Shown here piece after piece: positions 49,940-63,100 of a stretch of DNA of 64,000 nt. How positions within the stretch are numbered: the first letter of the stretch is position 1; every line of letters starts with the position of its first letter. This DNA comes from Oegoconia quadripuncta (lineage: Eukaryota > Arthropoda > Insecta > Lepidoptera > Autostichidae). The stretch is from positions 3,362,501 to 3,426,500 of the forward strand of contig OX438750.1 of NCBI GenBank assembly GCA_949316235.1, in the 5' to 3' direction. A model generated the notes under the pieces. That model saw only the letters and a program-made list of their open reading frames with translations. It ran no database searches and had not been told where the DNA came from. Position numbers and translations under genes: made by a program.

Positions 49940-50355
49940 CTAGAAAAATACAATAAGGTAATTTAATAGATATTTAATTCATAATTTTTATTGCACATAA
50001 TAAATCAGTTTTAATTATAGAATTAAAAGTATGTACATATTAAACTACTTACTGTAAGTAAACTATGCCGCACATGGAAAACACATCAGATCACTTGTTA
50101 CACAATTTTGCCTAAACTCGGTTTAACTGATTTGGATGAAATTTGGCATTTGGTAGTCCATACTCTTGATTAACACATCGATCTAGTGGGATATTTTACA
50201 ATACTGTTAGCTTTGCCATTTTTGGTACGGAATACAATAAAAAGAATCGTGTTTCTCTGCGCATTCGCACTGAGGGTGCTTGCGTTATTCGTCTGTTTTT
50301 GAAAGCTTGTTTTAACATACTCCAAAAAAAATGTTTGTGTCATGAATACGAAAAT
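49940..50355. other. Intergenic, no feature recognised
   Basis: AT-rich. TTGGATGAAATTTGGCATTT near 50,131 resembles part of a Helitron-like repeat. Confidence 0.4.
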
Positions 50356-50357
50356 TC

Positions 50358-50967
50358 GACGACCGATTGGTGTAGTGGATAGTGACCCTATCATCGAGAC
50401 CAACGGTTGCGGGTTCGAGTCCCGCGAGGGGTAAATGTTTGTGTGACGAATACGAATATTTATTCCCGAATCTTGGATGTTTATTGTAAGAGCAGGTATT
50501 GAGTTCCCTGTCCTACAGGATGTTAATGTTCGTTCCTCGTGATCGCGATGCGTACCGATACCACGAGTGTCCTTAGCGGATAATGCGGGTTGAATTTGTT
50601 GTTGTTTGTTACGTTTCCAAGATTGTTAAATGTTTACTAAAAATGATTGGTAAAGATGTTAAATTAAATCCAAAATATTGAGTAATTATGTAACTGTTTA
50701 TTGTTTGAGAGCTATGTAGCAACTGTTTTTCTGGGTAGCGCGACTTGGCTTCGCCGTGACGGCCTGCACTGCTGATTCTTCAGTATTTGTTTTTTGTCTA
50801 ATTTGGGTTACATGCGCAGGTCGTCTCGGTCAAAGTACACATTTTGTACATGCTTGTACATTTATATAAATATTTATGTATGTTTATCCGTTATCTAGTA
50901 TCCAAAGCACAAGCTTTGCTTAGTTTGGGACTAGATGATTGGTGTAAGTGTCCGAAATATTTATTTA
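50358..50967 (+). mobile_element. SINE family B split by a 370-bp insertion
   Basis: Head and proximal body 50,358-50,487 (B box GGTTCGAGTCC); distal body 50,857-50,967. The intervening 50,488-50,856 is unique here, with no clear target duplication. Confidence 0.65.
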
Positions 50968-51084
50968 TTATTCGCGAGTCATGGATGTATGTTTATCCGT
51001 TATGGATACTATGGTCCATAGCTCAAGCTTTGCTTAGTTCTGGACTAGATGATTGGTGTAAGTCTCCGAAATATTTATTTATTA
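50968..51084 (+). mobile_element. SINE family B distal body, second copy
   Basis: GCGAGTCATGGATGTATGTT … GATTGGTGTAAGTCTCCGAA then ATTTATTTATT, in tandem with the previous copy. Confidence 0.7.
51074..51083 (-). terminator. Probable poly(A) signal of the ZAD zinc-finger gene
   Basis: On the minus strand AATAAATAAA begins 37 bases after the TAG. It is the antisense of the SINE-B tail. No other AATAAA lies closer. Inference. Confidence 0.5.
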
Positions 51085-51120
51085 GTGGACAATGGAATTA
51101 GTCCAATTAATTTCATATAG

Positions 51121-54100
51121 CTACCCCTCCTCCGCGTCCCGATGCGATTTCATATGATCATTAAGCGTCCACTTCCTCGCATACGACTTACCACAACAGG
51201 CACATGTATACTTCTTCTCGCCACTATGCGTAGCCAGATGCCTATTCATGTCAGACAGACCGAAAAACTTCAAAGGACACACACTACACTCATAATTCTT
51301 CTCTTGCATATGAAACTTCCTTATATGCGCTTTAACTAAAAACTGTCTTACGAAGATTTTATCACAAAAACTGCATTTGTGCTCTGGTTTTTTATACGCG
51401 TGGACATTTATCAGGTGCATTAGTCTTGCGTAATGGTTGTTGAATCTCTCTGGGCAGTGTGGACAGGCCCGTTTGATCGCAGCCTTATGCTTTTTAACAG
51501 AATGGAGATCCCTCTGGTATTCAGTATCAAAAATCATTTCGCACTTATGACATTTGTATGTCTTATTATGCCTCTCCGAGTGCACTTTCAAACTAAATTT
51601 AGTTATGAACCCTTGGCCGCATACTTCGCAAACATGATTCTGATAATGTACATTCATGTGTACATTCAATTGATGGAAAACCGTAAAGCTCTCAGAGCAC
51701 AGGGCGCATTCCATTTGGTCCTCCAATTTGAACGGTATCAGCAAATCTTCGCCTATATTCAAGTTGTGCTGATTCAAATGGGACTTTAACAACGAGTAAT
51801 TTGGTACGGATTTTGAACACAATTTGCATGTAAGATCTGTCACTTCAATTTTAAAGTACAACGTATGCTGGGAGTGTACTATCCTCTTCCTTATCTCCTC
51901 CAATGTATGCACTTTCAGATGTTCCTTGGCCTCTTTGAAAGTGTCAAAGAACTCTTTACAGCAGAAGCATTTGTATTTGTTCCGATGAAATTGGAATAAC
52001 GTAGCGTTCGAATGTTTTAACAACATCAAACTGTTCGCGCGTAGTTTCCTCAATTTCGCTGATTCCGATTCCAACTTATGGCTGACGTTTATTGATACTG
52101 GAAAAGAGAATGAGTACACATTAATTTGCTTATTTATACCGGATGAGGCTTTTTACCGTAATGAAAAAATAGGGTATATTAGGTAACTGAAATAGAAGTT
52201 ATTAGCATAGGTAGTTTAATTATTTTTGTCGTACGGTAAAAAAACTCATCCAGTATAATGATAATACTTGTTGTTCGAGAAAAGCTGGTCTTGTTCGAGC
52301 AATATGGCGTCATATACAGGAAGTATGTGACAATTCGTAACATCAGGTGTGATTGAGGTCAACCCGTCACGCAACAAAAATACATTAAGTATTCAAGAAC
52401 CAAAAAAAACCCGACAGAATTCTATTTTGCGGACGCCATATTTGATTTTTACCCTAAAATGTATCCTATAACACTCCAGGTACAATCTAACGACACCGTG
52501 CATTTCAAAATCGGTCAATCCGTTTAGGCTACAGGATACACCAAGGGAACGGACATACATACATACATTCAAAAAAGTCTACCCTCCTTCCTTGGGCAGT
52601 CAGGTAAAATTAGTCTTTATTTATTTAGAACATGTCAAACATTTAAAAACATTAACCGCTTCCGTGGCTCAATGTAAACAACATTGGGTTTACGATTCGG
52701 AGGTCGTGGGTTCGATCCCCAGCGGGGTACATGTTTAAGTACTCGGTTTGTTTATGGTAGGGCATTTTAAACGTCCGCCTGACTAGCTACCACCATCTTA
52801 TCTAAATCTGGCGCCAAGCAGCAATGTTAATAGCATTGTTGTGTTCCGGTTGTCAGAGATAAGATAGCCAGTCCCCCAAATGTGTTGGGGTTTCCGGGTC
52901 AGTACGCTTCCACCTTCGACCTCATCTTCACTTAACATCAGGTGTGATTGAGGTCAACCAGTTACGCAACAAAAAAATGTATTAAGTATTCAAGAACCAA
53001 AAAAAACCTGAAAGCATTCTATTTTGCGGACGCCATGTTTGATTTTTACCATAAAATGTATCCTACAGAATGCGCCAAATGAACGGACATACATACATAC
53101 ACTCAAAAAAGTCTACCCTCCTTCCTTGGGCAGTCCTGTAAAATTATGTCTCAAAAATAATCCACATATCCATACCTTTATCCAACGACTTCTCTCGGGA
53201 ATCCTTCATTTCGACCATCGCATTTGACGTTTTCTCCTGCTCACGTTCCCTCTTCAGCTTCACCTTCGCCAAATATGAAGACATCTGCGTTATACCTGAC
53301 GACATTCTAGTCCTCACGAGGGGTTTGGGTTTCGTATTGTCCGGTTTGCTTCTTGCTTGTTTGCTTGTGTGCATGTCTGGTTGGACGTTGAGAGCTTGCC
53401 TGTTTTGTCGTAGACTTCGCAGGCGCTTCAAAGCTTTTAAAGTGTCTGGAACATTTGTGATTACTTATATTATAGTTACCCGACAACGACGAAGCGAAAA
53501 TGAGAGTAACGTAATCACCGTATCTGTATAAATGAATATCCTTGTACACAGCGCCATCTAGTTCCCCACTAAACAACTTGGCTTGTATTATGGATACCAG
53601 ATGGTTGATATAGATTCAGATTTATTTGTAATAGTCTTAGCGTCGGTGGCTTAGCGGTTGTGACCTTCCCAGCCCACCTATGCCCAGCTGGGTCGAGTCA
53701 CGAGGTGTATATGTACAAAAGGGGCGGGACAGCTCTGCCAGGGTCAAAACAAACACGGATCACCACACCAACTTATTTATTGCATGAAACAGGTCGTACA
53801 GAGGATCGAAAGGGCCTTAAAACTAAATGAAATGTTTATTCGTGCATAGAACCAGGTTAAAAAAGATATACATAATTTTGGGATGATCTCTGGATCTGGC
53901 CTCTTCAGGCTTATACACTACACACTATAACTACAATAAAAATAAATCTATGAAAAGGGCTTTTAGATGCGCTGCCAATAATTGATGATGCTCAAATGTT
54001 GCTTATTAAAAATAAAGGTTTAGAGTATTAGTAATTTAACAGTAACAATAATAATTTCCAATTGACTCATAATATAACAATAACTGATTATAGAGATGTC

Positions 54101-57100
54101 ATTAAAACTAAATGTCATAAAAACTAAATGTCATAAAAACTAAATGTCATAAAAACTACTTAAATGTCATAAAAATTTGATGTCATGAAAAGTTATAAAA
54201 AGTATAGATGTCATAAAAAGCATCAAAAGAATTCTACAATTTATCTGCCAAAAACTCATTAATTGCATAGTAGCACTTGTCAGTTAAGATTGCCTTGATT
54301 CTGGTTTTGAATTCCTTTATCGTCATACATTTAACATCATTAGGCAGTTTATGTAAAAGTGTAAAAAAATGAACTATTGAGATGTAAAAACAATTATTAA
54401 AATAACGGTGCGACCGAGTTGAAATCTAGAAAATCAATGTGCCAAAAAAAAAGGATCCGTCAGTTCACCAGTCAGTCAGTCAGTTTAAAATTTGGAATTG
54501 ACCACCAATGAGTATCAGCTCAAAAGAACGACACCGTTACACGGTTAAGACGCGGTCTCCCAATTTGGGAGGTCCGGGTTCAATTCCCAGGCAGGCCATG
54601 CACCAATGAGTTTTTAAATTTAATTTAATTAATTATGTGCATTTATCAGACTGCTCTTAAACGGTGAAGGAAAACACCGTGAGGAAATCTGCATGTCTGA
54701 GAAATAAAGAATTCTAAGGCATGTAAGTCTCCAACCCGCATTGGGCCAGGGTGGTGGATTATGGCCTGTATAATAATTGGTGCACTATGGCCCATAGTCC
54801 CTCATTATACGAGGGAAGGCCCATATCCCTGCAGTGGGATGGATGTTTAAGGGCTGAGATGACGATGAGTCTTGTATAATGGCCGTATTTTTTTACAGGA
54901 TGCATTTCGGTGAGTGTGCATTGGAATACATAATCTTATTCCACCGTCACCCTTTCATCTTCGGACCACTAGGCGTGGGGAGGGATTCCACCCGTATATA
55001 GTTAATATACCGAACATTCGCACTAAGAAGTTCGATTCTTCATTCATCATCCGAACAGCCAAGGCATGGAACTCCCTTCCGGCGCCAGTCTTTCCTGAAT
55101 CCTACAACCTTCGGATATTCAAGAGCAGAGTGAATAGGCATTTACTGAGATCGCGTGCTTCATCTCCGCCCACGACGTCACTTTCCATCAGGTGAGAGTG
55201 TGGTCAAACGCGAATCCAGTCAATCATGAAAAAAAAATTCTAATGCAAATGTATTACCATCAATCACTCTGCATTCTCGATCTATTTCGTCATCGTGAGA
55301 TTCCTCAGAGCGCTTTCTTTTCCTCTCATCAGGGACCGTAGCATCTCTTTCTATTTTTATATCTGAAAATAGAAGAACATAGGGCTTTGTCAAACTGAAG
55401 GGCGTGAATGATGAGGTGACGGCTGATAGAGGAGATTGGAAGAAAAAGACGTACTGCGCCGACCACAAATAAATTGGGAAAATCGTACTATTACATTATT
55501 AATTATAATATCTAAATATATATAACTCAAAGGTGACTGACATAGTGATCTATCAACGCCCAGCCCAAACCACTGGACGGATCGGGCTGAAATTTGGCAT
55601 GCAGGTAGATGTTATGACGTAGGCATCCGCTAAGAAAGGATTTTGATAAATTCTACCCCCAAGGGGATAAAATAGGGGATGAAAGTTTGTTGTTTGTATT
55701 TTGATAAAATCTTCCACGCGGACGAAGTCGCGGGAGGAAAGCTAGTTATTATATAAATATCAATGAAAACAAATCAAATCCTCAGTGATATACAATTTGT
55801 GATTTGATAATTATATGAATAATAAGACAGCTATGTCCATGCTTGCTTATCATTCAAATAGTCAGTGATTTTATAATTGCCTTTTGTTAATAATTTCTGT
55901 TTTATGATTGCTTTGTTTAAAGGCAAATTTTGAATGTCTACCAGTAGATATTCAAAATTTGCCTTTAAATAAATTAAGGTTCCAGAACCTTATTATAAAA
56001 GCTTATACATTGCCCTTTGAACGATTTACTAACTTTGTGAAGTCGGCTAACATAAATAGATAACTGGTTCTTATTCCTTGTATTAACATTGTGCCTATAA
56101 ACAGAGGTGTGACTTATCTAAGATACAAGTATCTGAAATACAGATACAAGATGCAAGATACGTATTTTCATTTTGTATCTAAAATACTTTTTAAAAAATC
56201 ATTTTGTATCTTGTATTTAAATATATTTTGTTTGGTATCTTAGTATTTTATAAATACTTTTTCTGATAAAATACTTTTAGTAATATATTAGTAGAAATAT
56301 ATAAAATAAATGCGTAAAATTGAGCATGTCATTATTAGTCCAACATCACATTGGTAGATGGCGACTCTTTCTTTGCACTGCACTGGCCTGTATCTATACA
56401 AGATGTGGCAAATGCACAAGTCGTGCGAGCCAAACAATTAAAAAAAAAAAACTGAAATGTAATTTCATTTGAGAAGATGACCGCCTTTTTGTATATATTA
56501 CATTACATTAAGTTATTTACGAATAATTCGTAAATAACTTAATGTTAAGTTATTTACATACGTAAATAACATTAAGTTATTTACGAATAAATTGTGTTAT
56601 GTTATGTAACGTGTGTGTTATGTTATCGTGTTATGCTCGTGTTATGTCAATTAAGAAAAATAAACTTAGAATTCATTAAAATAAAATCTTGTTTTCTTAC
56701 AAAAGTATTTGTATCTTAAGAAGTATTTAGAAGATACGTATTTGGTATTTAGTATTTCAGATACTATTCTCGAAAGTATTTTGTATCTGGTATCTGAAAT
56801 ACTTTATTTAAAAGTATCTTGCATTTTGTATTGCAGATACTTTGTACAGGGTATTTTGTACATCTCTGCCTATAAATAATTAAATAAATATCTCGGACAC
56901 TTACACCAATCATCTAGTCCCAAACTAAGCAAAGCTTGTGCTATGGATACTAGATAACGGATAAACATACATAAATATTTATATAAACATCCAAGACTCG
57001 GGAATAAATGTTCGTGTTCATCACACAAACATTTACCCCTCGCGGGATTCGAACCCGCAACCGTTGGTTTCGCTGATAGGGTCACTATCCACTACACCAA

Positions 57101-60100
57101 TCGGTCGTCAATCACTATCCTATCACTATTTTTAGCGAATAAGGTTATATTTTTTTTGCATATAACAAATTCTCATAAATGTATTGAGAAGCCATTGTTA
57201 AGATATTAATTTCCTTAAACTTATCTTTAAGAGACACTCTAGGTCCTAATTTATAAAGGCTCGATTACTCTCATGCCTAAAGCAATCTTTGTCCTTCAAG
57301 GGAAGTTTATGTCACATAACAAGTATCTTTATGTATTTATTTAATTTAAATAGCACATTTTTATTCCTTTGACAGGAATGTCCTGTCTTTATGCAACTAG
57401 CGACGGTAACTCGTCTGCTCTGGGTGCGACAGTAAACCAGCGCTGAGCTCTTATAAGCTCAGCATATAGCCGAGTCGTTTCCCTTTCGCTGCTGCGACAC
57501 TTATCTGAGTGTTCTGTTACTTTATTGTTGTATACAGGGTGTAACGGTTAAGTGTAGTCATATTTTAAGGGCTTGTTCTACCCATCAATACGAACAACTT
57601 TTACTATGGGGGCAACTTCGAAATCGCGAAAAAAAAATCAGCTGTTTCATACATTGCATCGGGAGGTTATTGAAATTTTCTATGGAACAGCTGATTTTTT
57701 TTTCGCGATTTCGAAGTTGCCCTCATAGTAAAAGTTGTTCGTATTGATGGGTAGAACAAGCCCTTAAAATATGACTACACTTAACCGTTACACGGTGTAT
57801 AAAAAGTTATAAATACATGCATTATTTATTTATTACAAGCAAATTATGAAATCAATGAACTACATTTAAATACATTTTTTTTTGTAAATAAATACTTTTT
57901 TGTAAAAATGAAAACATCCATAACACGGGTACACATGTCCGTATTCATCACACAAACATATTATGCCCCTATGTTACACGGTGTATATGTCGAAGTGACG
58001 AATAAACAGTTTCTTTCTTTCTAAAGCTGCTGATGAGGGGCTGATGACCTCACCTGTCCTGACGTACATCCTGGTCAGGTACCCGATATTCTCAATAACT
58101 TGGTGCTTAAAGTTGGCAGCATCACGAAGCCTCTTAATACAGTCTTCGCATATTGGATATGCTGTAGTATCTTTGTTTATCTGTAAGGAAATGTGAGATA
58201 TGTTCAGCAAGCGCGGTCTTGTGTATTTCCATTTTTATTTTCATATTTCCATATTTCCATCAGTAATAACATAGGCCAATGAGTAAACAATTACACGTCA
58301 GACCATAATCGATGAAATTGTACAATAACGCCACAAGGTATGGCGAAAGGGCAAGAAAAAGAAACATAACAGCACCTCCGTGGCTCAATAGGCACCCATC
58401 TACCAATAATCATATTTTTTTATTTATTTATTTTTTATATGAGAGGGTGGCAAACGAGCATGCGGGTCACCTGATGGAAAGCAATCGCCCATGGACACCC
58501 GCAACACCAAAAGGGTCACAGATGCGTTGCCGGCCTTTGAGGAAGGTGTCCACCCCAGAATAGTTAGGGCAGCTTGAGCGATGAGGGATTCTCCAGCACT
58601 AATAGTGCTGGTACCCTCCTGGGGTACTAACTCTTTATATACCGCTACCATTCTGGAGAGAGACTGGAAGGTGGGCCTCCGGCGCCCTCGCTCACCGGAC
58701 GAAGCGCAGTGGCAAAATGCCACTACTCAGACGTCGGTCTTCTGCGAGAGGGTGGTACTTCCCCGGTCGAGCGCCCATTCATGCTGCAAGCTAATAGCTT
58801 ACAGCGTGACTCTACCACTACAAATATAAACGATTACGAATCGGAGGTCGCGGGTTCGATCCCGAGGGGGTTACGTGAAATGTCCGTCTGGCTAGCTACC
58901 AAAATCTTATCTAAGTCTGCCGCCAAAATAGAGTTGCGTTCCGGTTGTCAGTTCCGAAGTTAGCCACCCAAATAAGCCGGGGTGTCTGGGTGTTTCCGGC
59001 CTTTTCGCTTAACATCAGGTATGATTCGAGGTCAAGTGCTAACCCGTTGTGCATAACAAAAAAAAGTGTGTAAATAGTGATCGACGAAAATTCGGTTTGG
59101 GCCAAAAATGTTTTGGCAAAACTCAGTTTTCGTGAATTGTCGCGCGTCGTTCGGCTAATTTCGAGTTAGTTCGCCAGCCAGCGTGATTGTGTAGGGTATT
59201 TGTTTTTTTTTCCGCGCATAATTGATGACGACGAACAAGTCAAGTCCATCGTTAGAAATTATCAAGAAAAGAGTAAAAAAGCATAATTTGTCTTCATGAT
59301 TTGTCTTCAGTATTATATTATTTACCACTAATAATCTTTGCACATACACACAGCGCCATCTAGTTCTACACTAAGGCCCGTATTAATAAACCAATCTCAA
59401 GATTGAGAACAGTCTTGTGACCGGTCTCAAGTAAACGTGTTGATTAATAAATCTAACTTGAGACCTGAAAAGCACGTGCATACTCAAGCAGTACTCACTT
59501 GAGAGGTGCGCGTATTAATAAACGAAACTGAAGACTATCATTCATTCGCTGCTGAGGCGAATACTTGAGAAGTGATCTCGGCTGAGTATACCTCAAGATT
59601 GGTTTATAAATTAGCACGGAGCTTGAGATAGCGTCAACTGATTAAGACGCATCTAGGTTGATACAGCCTCAAGATTTCTATTGAGATTGATTTATTAATA
59701 CGGGCCTAAGCAACTAAGCTTGTATTATGGATAGACGCATACATAACGATCCGCCTATGCATTTCATAAAATGGCTAATTCAACGATCTGCCTGCGACAT
59801 TATAAACTATTACGTTATCAAACTGAAAAGATTGCATGCTGGGGATTGTCCCAGCTTTAAATAGGAACTTTGTTTAAATTCGTACAACGGGGATTCCCTC
59901 AATATCGTCACAGAATAATTTTATTGGCAGTAACACAAGTCGTAAGTTAAAAAGTAAATCGTATGAAAATAGTAGAAAAAAACCGGCCAAGTACGTGTCG
60001 GGATACGCGCAGTATAGTTCCGCAGCCATTTGAGTATCAGCAATATGAAAACAGCACTATTAGTGCACAAAAAGTCATGGATGTGGTTAAATATATGTCG

Positions 60101-63100
60101 GAGATAGCGATAAATTAGCGATAGAATTCATTATTCGAACGGTCAACTGACTATCATAATACGCGGTTAATGTAAAACCTGGTGGCGCTGGTATCGCAGG
60201 AAATGGCGCGGTGAAGACGTTAACAGTTATATTAGGTCTTCACATCGAAAAGTTTTCACACTTTGCTACCAGCCTTCAAAGGAGTCGGAGCTCCACTGAA
60301 CACATCCACGACTGTGAGTGATTTGATTATTATCACCGACGCTTGGAAGAATCCGGTGAGTCGTTAGCTAATAAGAAGTTGATCATGGAATTTGAGCAAG
60401 GAGGAACTACAGACAAGGTACGGCTGAGTTCCACAGAGTGCACGCGGGGGCCGAGTTGTATGGCATGAGGGGCGTGCACATGTTTTCTCTTCAACAGAAA
60501 GCATAGCAACACAAAGCAATCGAATGTGATTACGTTGTCGATTTGCCTATGGTAGCTTGCAATAGTTTCGCCATTGCCCGAGCCACCCTTTACCACGCGA
60601 CTGGCACCGTCCCAATCGCTAGCAACGCCCACCCCCACACGTCCATCTCCGACATATATAAATCAGTGAAACATGCTTGTACAAACTTGTGATACTGATT
60701 AAGGCCTTGTTTATGAACATCAACTGTAGTCTGTCTCATTTAAAATAACCTACTCGCTCAATCCATCACTTCTTTATACTAAAGTGTTGAATGAACCTCT
60801 TAGTATCCTTATTGCTGAAGGAGGATAGTGACACTGTTAACGGACTATCCATGGTGATTGATGCAAGTCTTACTACTTGCTACATTGAAGTGGAGAAATT
60901 GGCTTGCTATACTAACTAGCCTAAAACTTATTGAGTGTAAGTTATTTTAATTATATCAGCCATTATTTATTATTTGAAGTATGAATGGGGTGACTTTGAA
61001 AGATAGAATCAGGAATAGTGTAATTAGGGAGTTAAGCAGTGTGAATGAAGACGTAGTGACAAAGATTGAAAAAGGTATGCTGAGATGGTTTGGACATGTG
61101 GAGAGGATGAATGAAAGAAAACTTACGAAAGAAACTTACAAAGCGAATGTGGATGGTAGTGTTGGTAGGGGAAGGCCACGGCGAACGTACCATGATCAAA
61201 TCGGGGACGTCTTAAGGAAAGGCCAAGTCAAGAGTACCCTAAACTGACGAGCATGTATAAACAACCTTATGGAAGTGAAGGAAGCAGAAGAGGTGTGTCA
61301 GGATCGTAGCAAGTGGAAGTCTGTGGCCTCTGCCTACCCCTACGGAAACATGGCGTGATATTATGTATGTATGTATGTATTATTTATTAGCAAAATTGTT
61401 ATTACAAGTTATAATTGTATTGATATAATGCAATACAATACAATACAAAATACTCTTTATTGCGCAAAATAATTTACAATAATTTTTGATGATAATAATA
61501 GAACACAATTAAACGGTCTTATCACTAAAAGCGATAATGATTAATCATTTCCAGTGATAAGGCCACCATTGTACCTACCATATATTTAAGTTAAATGTTT
61601 ATATTGGAATTACTGTTGGTGTATAATATAAATTTTTAGACAATGTTAGTTGGAAAGATCCATATCAGGTATATTGGTTACAAATAAGTTATCATTATAT
61701 GTGTACTATACAGGGTGAAATCTAAAATGATAGATTCGTTTTAAAGTGTGATAGGAGACCCGATTTGCAATAAATACATCCCTATGAAATGGTAGAGAAA
61801 AGATAACAGTTTGTAAGATATAACTTTTTGTTTGGTATTTTTCAAACTGCCTTGGCCAATTAAAATTTAATTAAAACCAAAAACTTGAAGCAGATTTTTT
61901 ATTTGTGGTCACCTAAGATCATGCTAGTGCTTATAAACATTTAGCCCAGGGAAAATACGGTAAAAAATTAGCTTAGCTAGACAGAATTCAGAACCGACTT
62001 AAATAATTGCTATCTTATAGAGGTATATTATAGATGTAATTATGAATAATGAAGCCTAAAAAAAACGAGTGCTTAGTCTAGATATTTTAGAAAAGCTCAT
62101 TTTAATTTGTCTCTTAATAACAATAAATATTAACTGATATTTAATCAGGTAGACTTTTGTTAAACACAGTTAACTTATTGATGGATAAACAACTAAGCAT
62201 GTCATTGTTAGGCATGCATGTGTTTTAGCTGAAAATGTTGTCGAGCTGCGTTGCTTAAGAAATAAAAATGAGAACTAATATTTTGTAACGATGATTTCCC
62301 TAAATGTTTTGAATATAAAGAAATACCCATTTTTTTAAGAAACACATGTTTCTACTTTGGCTATTTAGTTACTTACTTAGTATTTGCGTTTCTTACAAAT
62401 GCTTAATTTTTAGCAATAAATTGTTACTACATTTAGAACATTTTATTAAATGTTTCAAGAACTACGCGGTTATTCGTATTTCCGAGGTCAAACTGTTGGG
62501 CTAATCACCTTTTTTGTCAAACTACGGTACTATAAAAATTAAAAGTAATTAAATTTAATTATATAATTATTTTAATTAATTAAAATTAAAATTATAAAAA
62601 TAAAGCTCTCATTACTGCTCGCTCGCTCGACTGCTACAAAGAATTATTCCAACAAAAAGTGTTTTATGTGTTATTAAAATAAATAATTTTGAATTATAAG
62701 TGTATAGAGTGGGATAAGGGTGGGGAGATAGATGGTTTCCCTTTCCGAAGCGGTAGTAGCTTGGACATACTGCTGACAGACAAATGCAATAATCCCTTTT
62801 ATTTCCAGAAGATTAAATTGACAGTCAACGAATTACATCATGTATCTTATGTTGAAATAAATGATTGAAGTTTCAAGATGATGATGAGATTAATATTTAC
62901 TACTATTTTCTTGGTGCCCCATTTTTATTTATTTATTCAGTCTTTCACATACAGCATTACAGTAAAATTACCAATGCACTGTACGGTTACTTAGGTACTA
63001 CAAATTAGTTACCAGAATTTATAGCTATTCTTAATTATTTATCTAAGTCAATCATCCATCAATCTCACAGCACTGCAAACACGCCCTTCTGTGGATCATG

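Larger units (their letters stand above)
55826..57300 (-). mobile_element. CR1/Jockey-like LINE, antisense, with SINE and hAT nested inside
   Basis: Left part 55,826-56,101 and right part 57,110-57,300 join in the order of 13,745-14,335 (TGTATTAACATTGTGCCTAT | CACTATTTTTAGCG). The left part also contains a small inverted duplication (55,920-55,985). Confidence 0.75.

Noticed and set aside
51142..51789. Plus-strand open frames across the zinc-finger exon
   Set aside because: Shadows of the minus-strand nine-finger exon.
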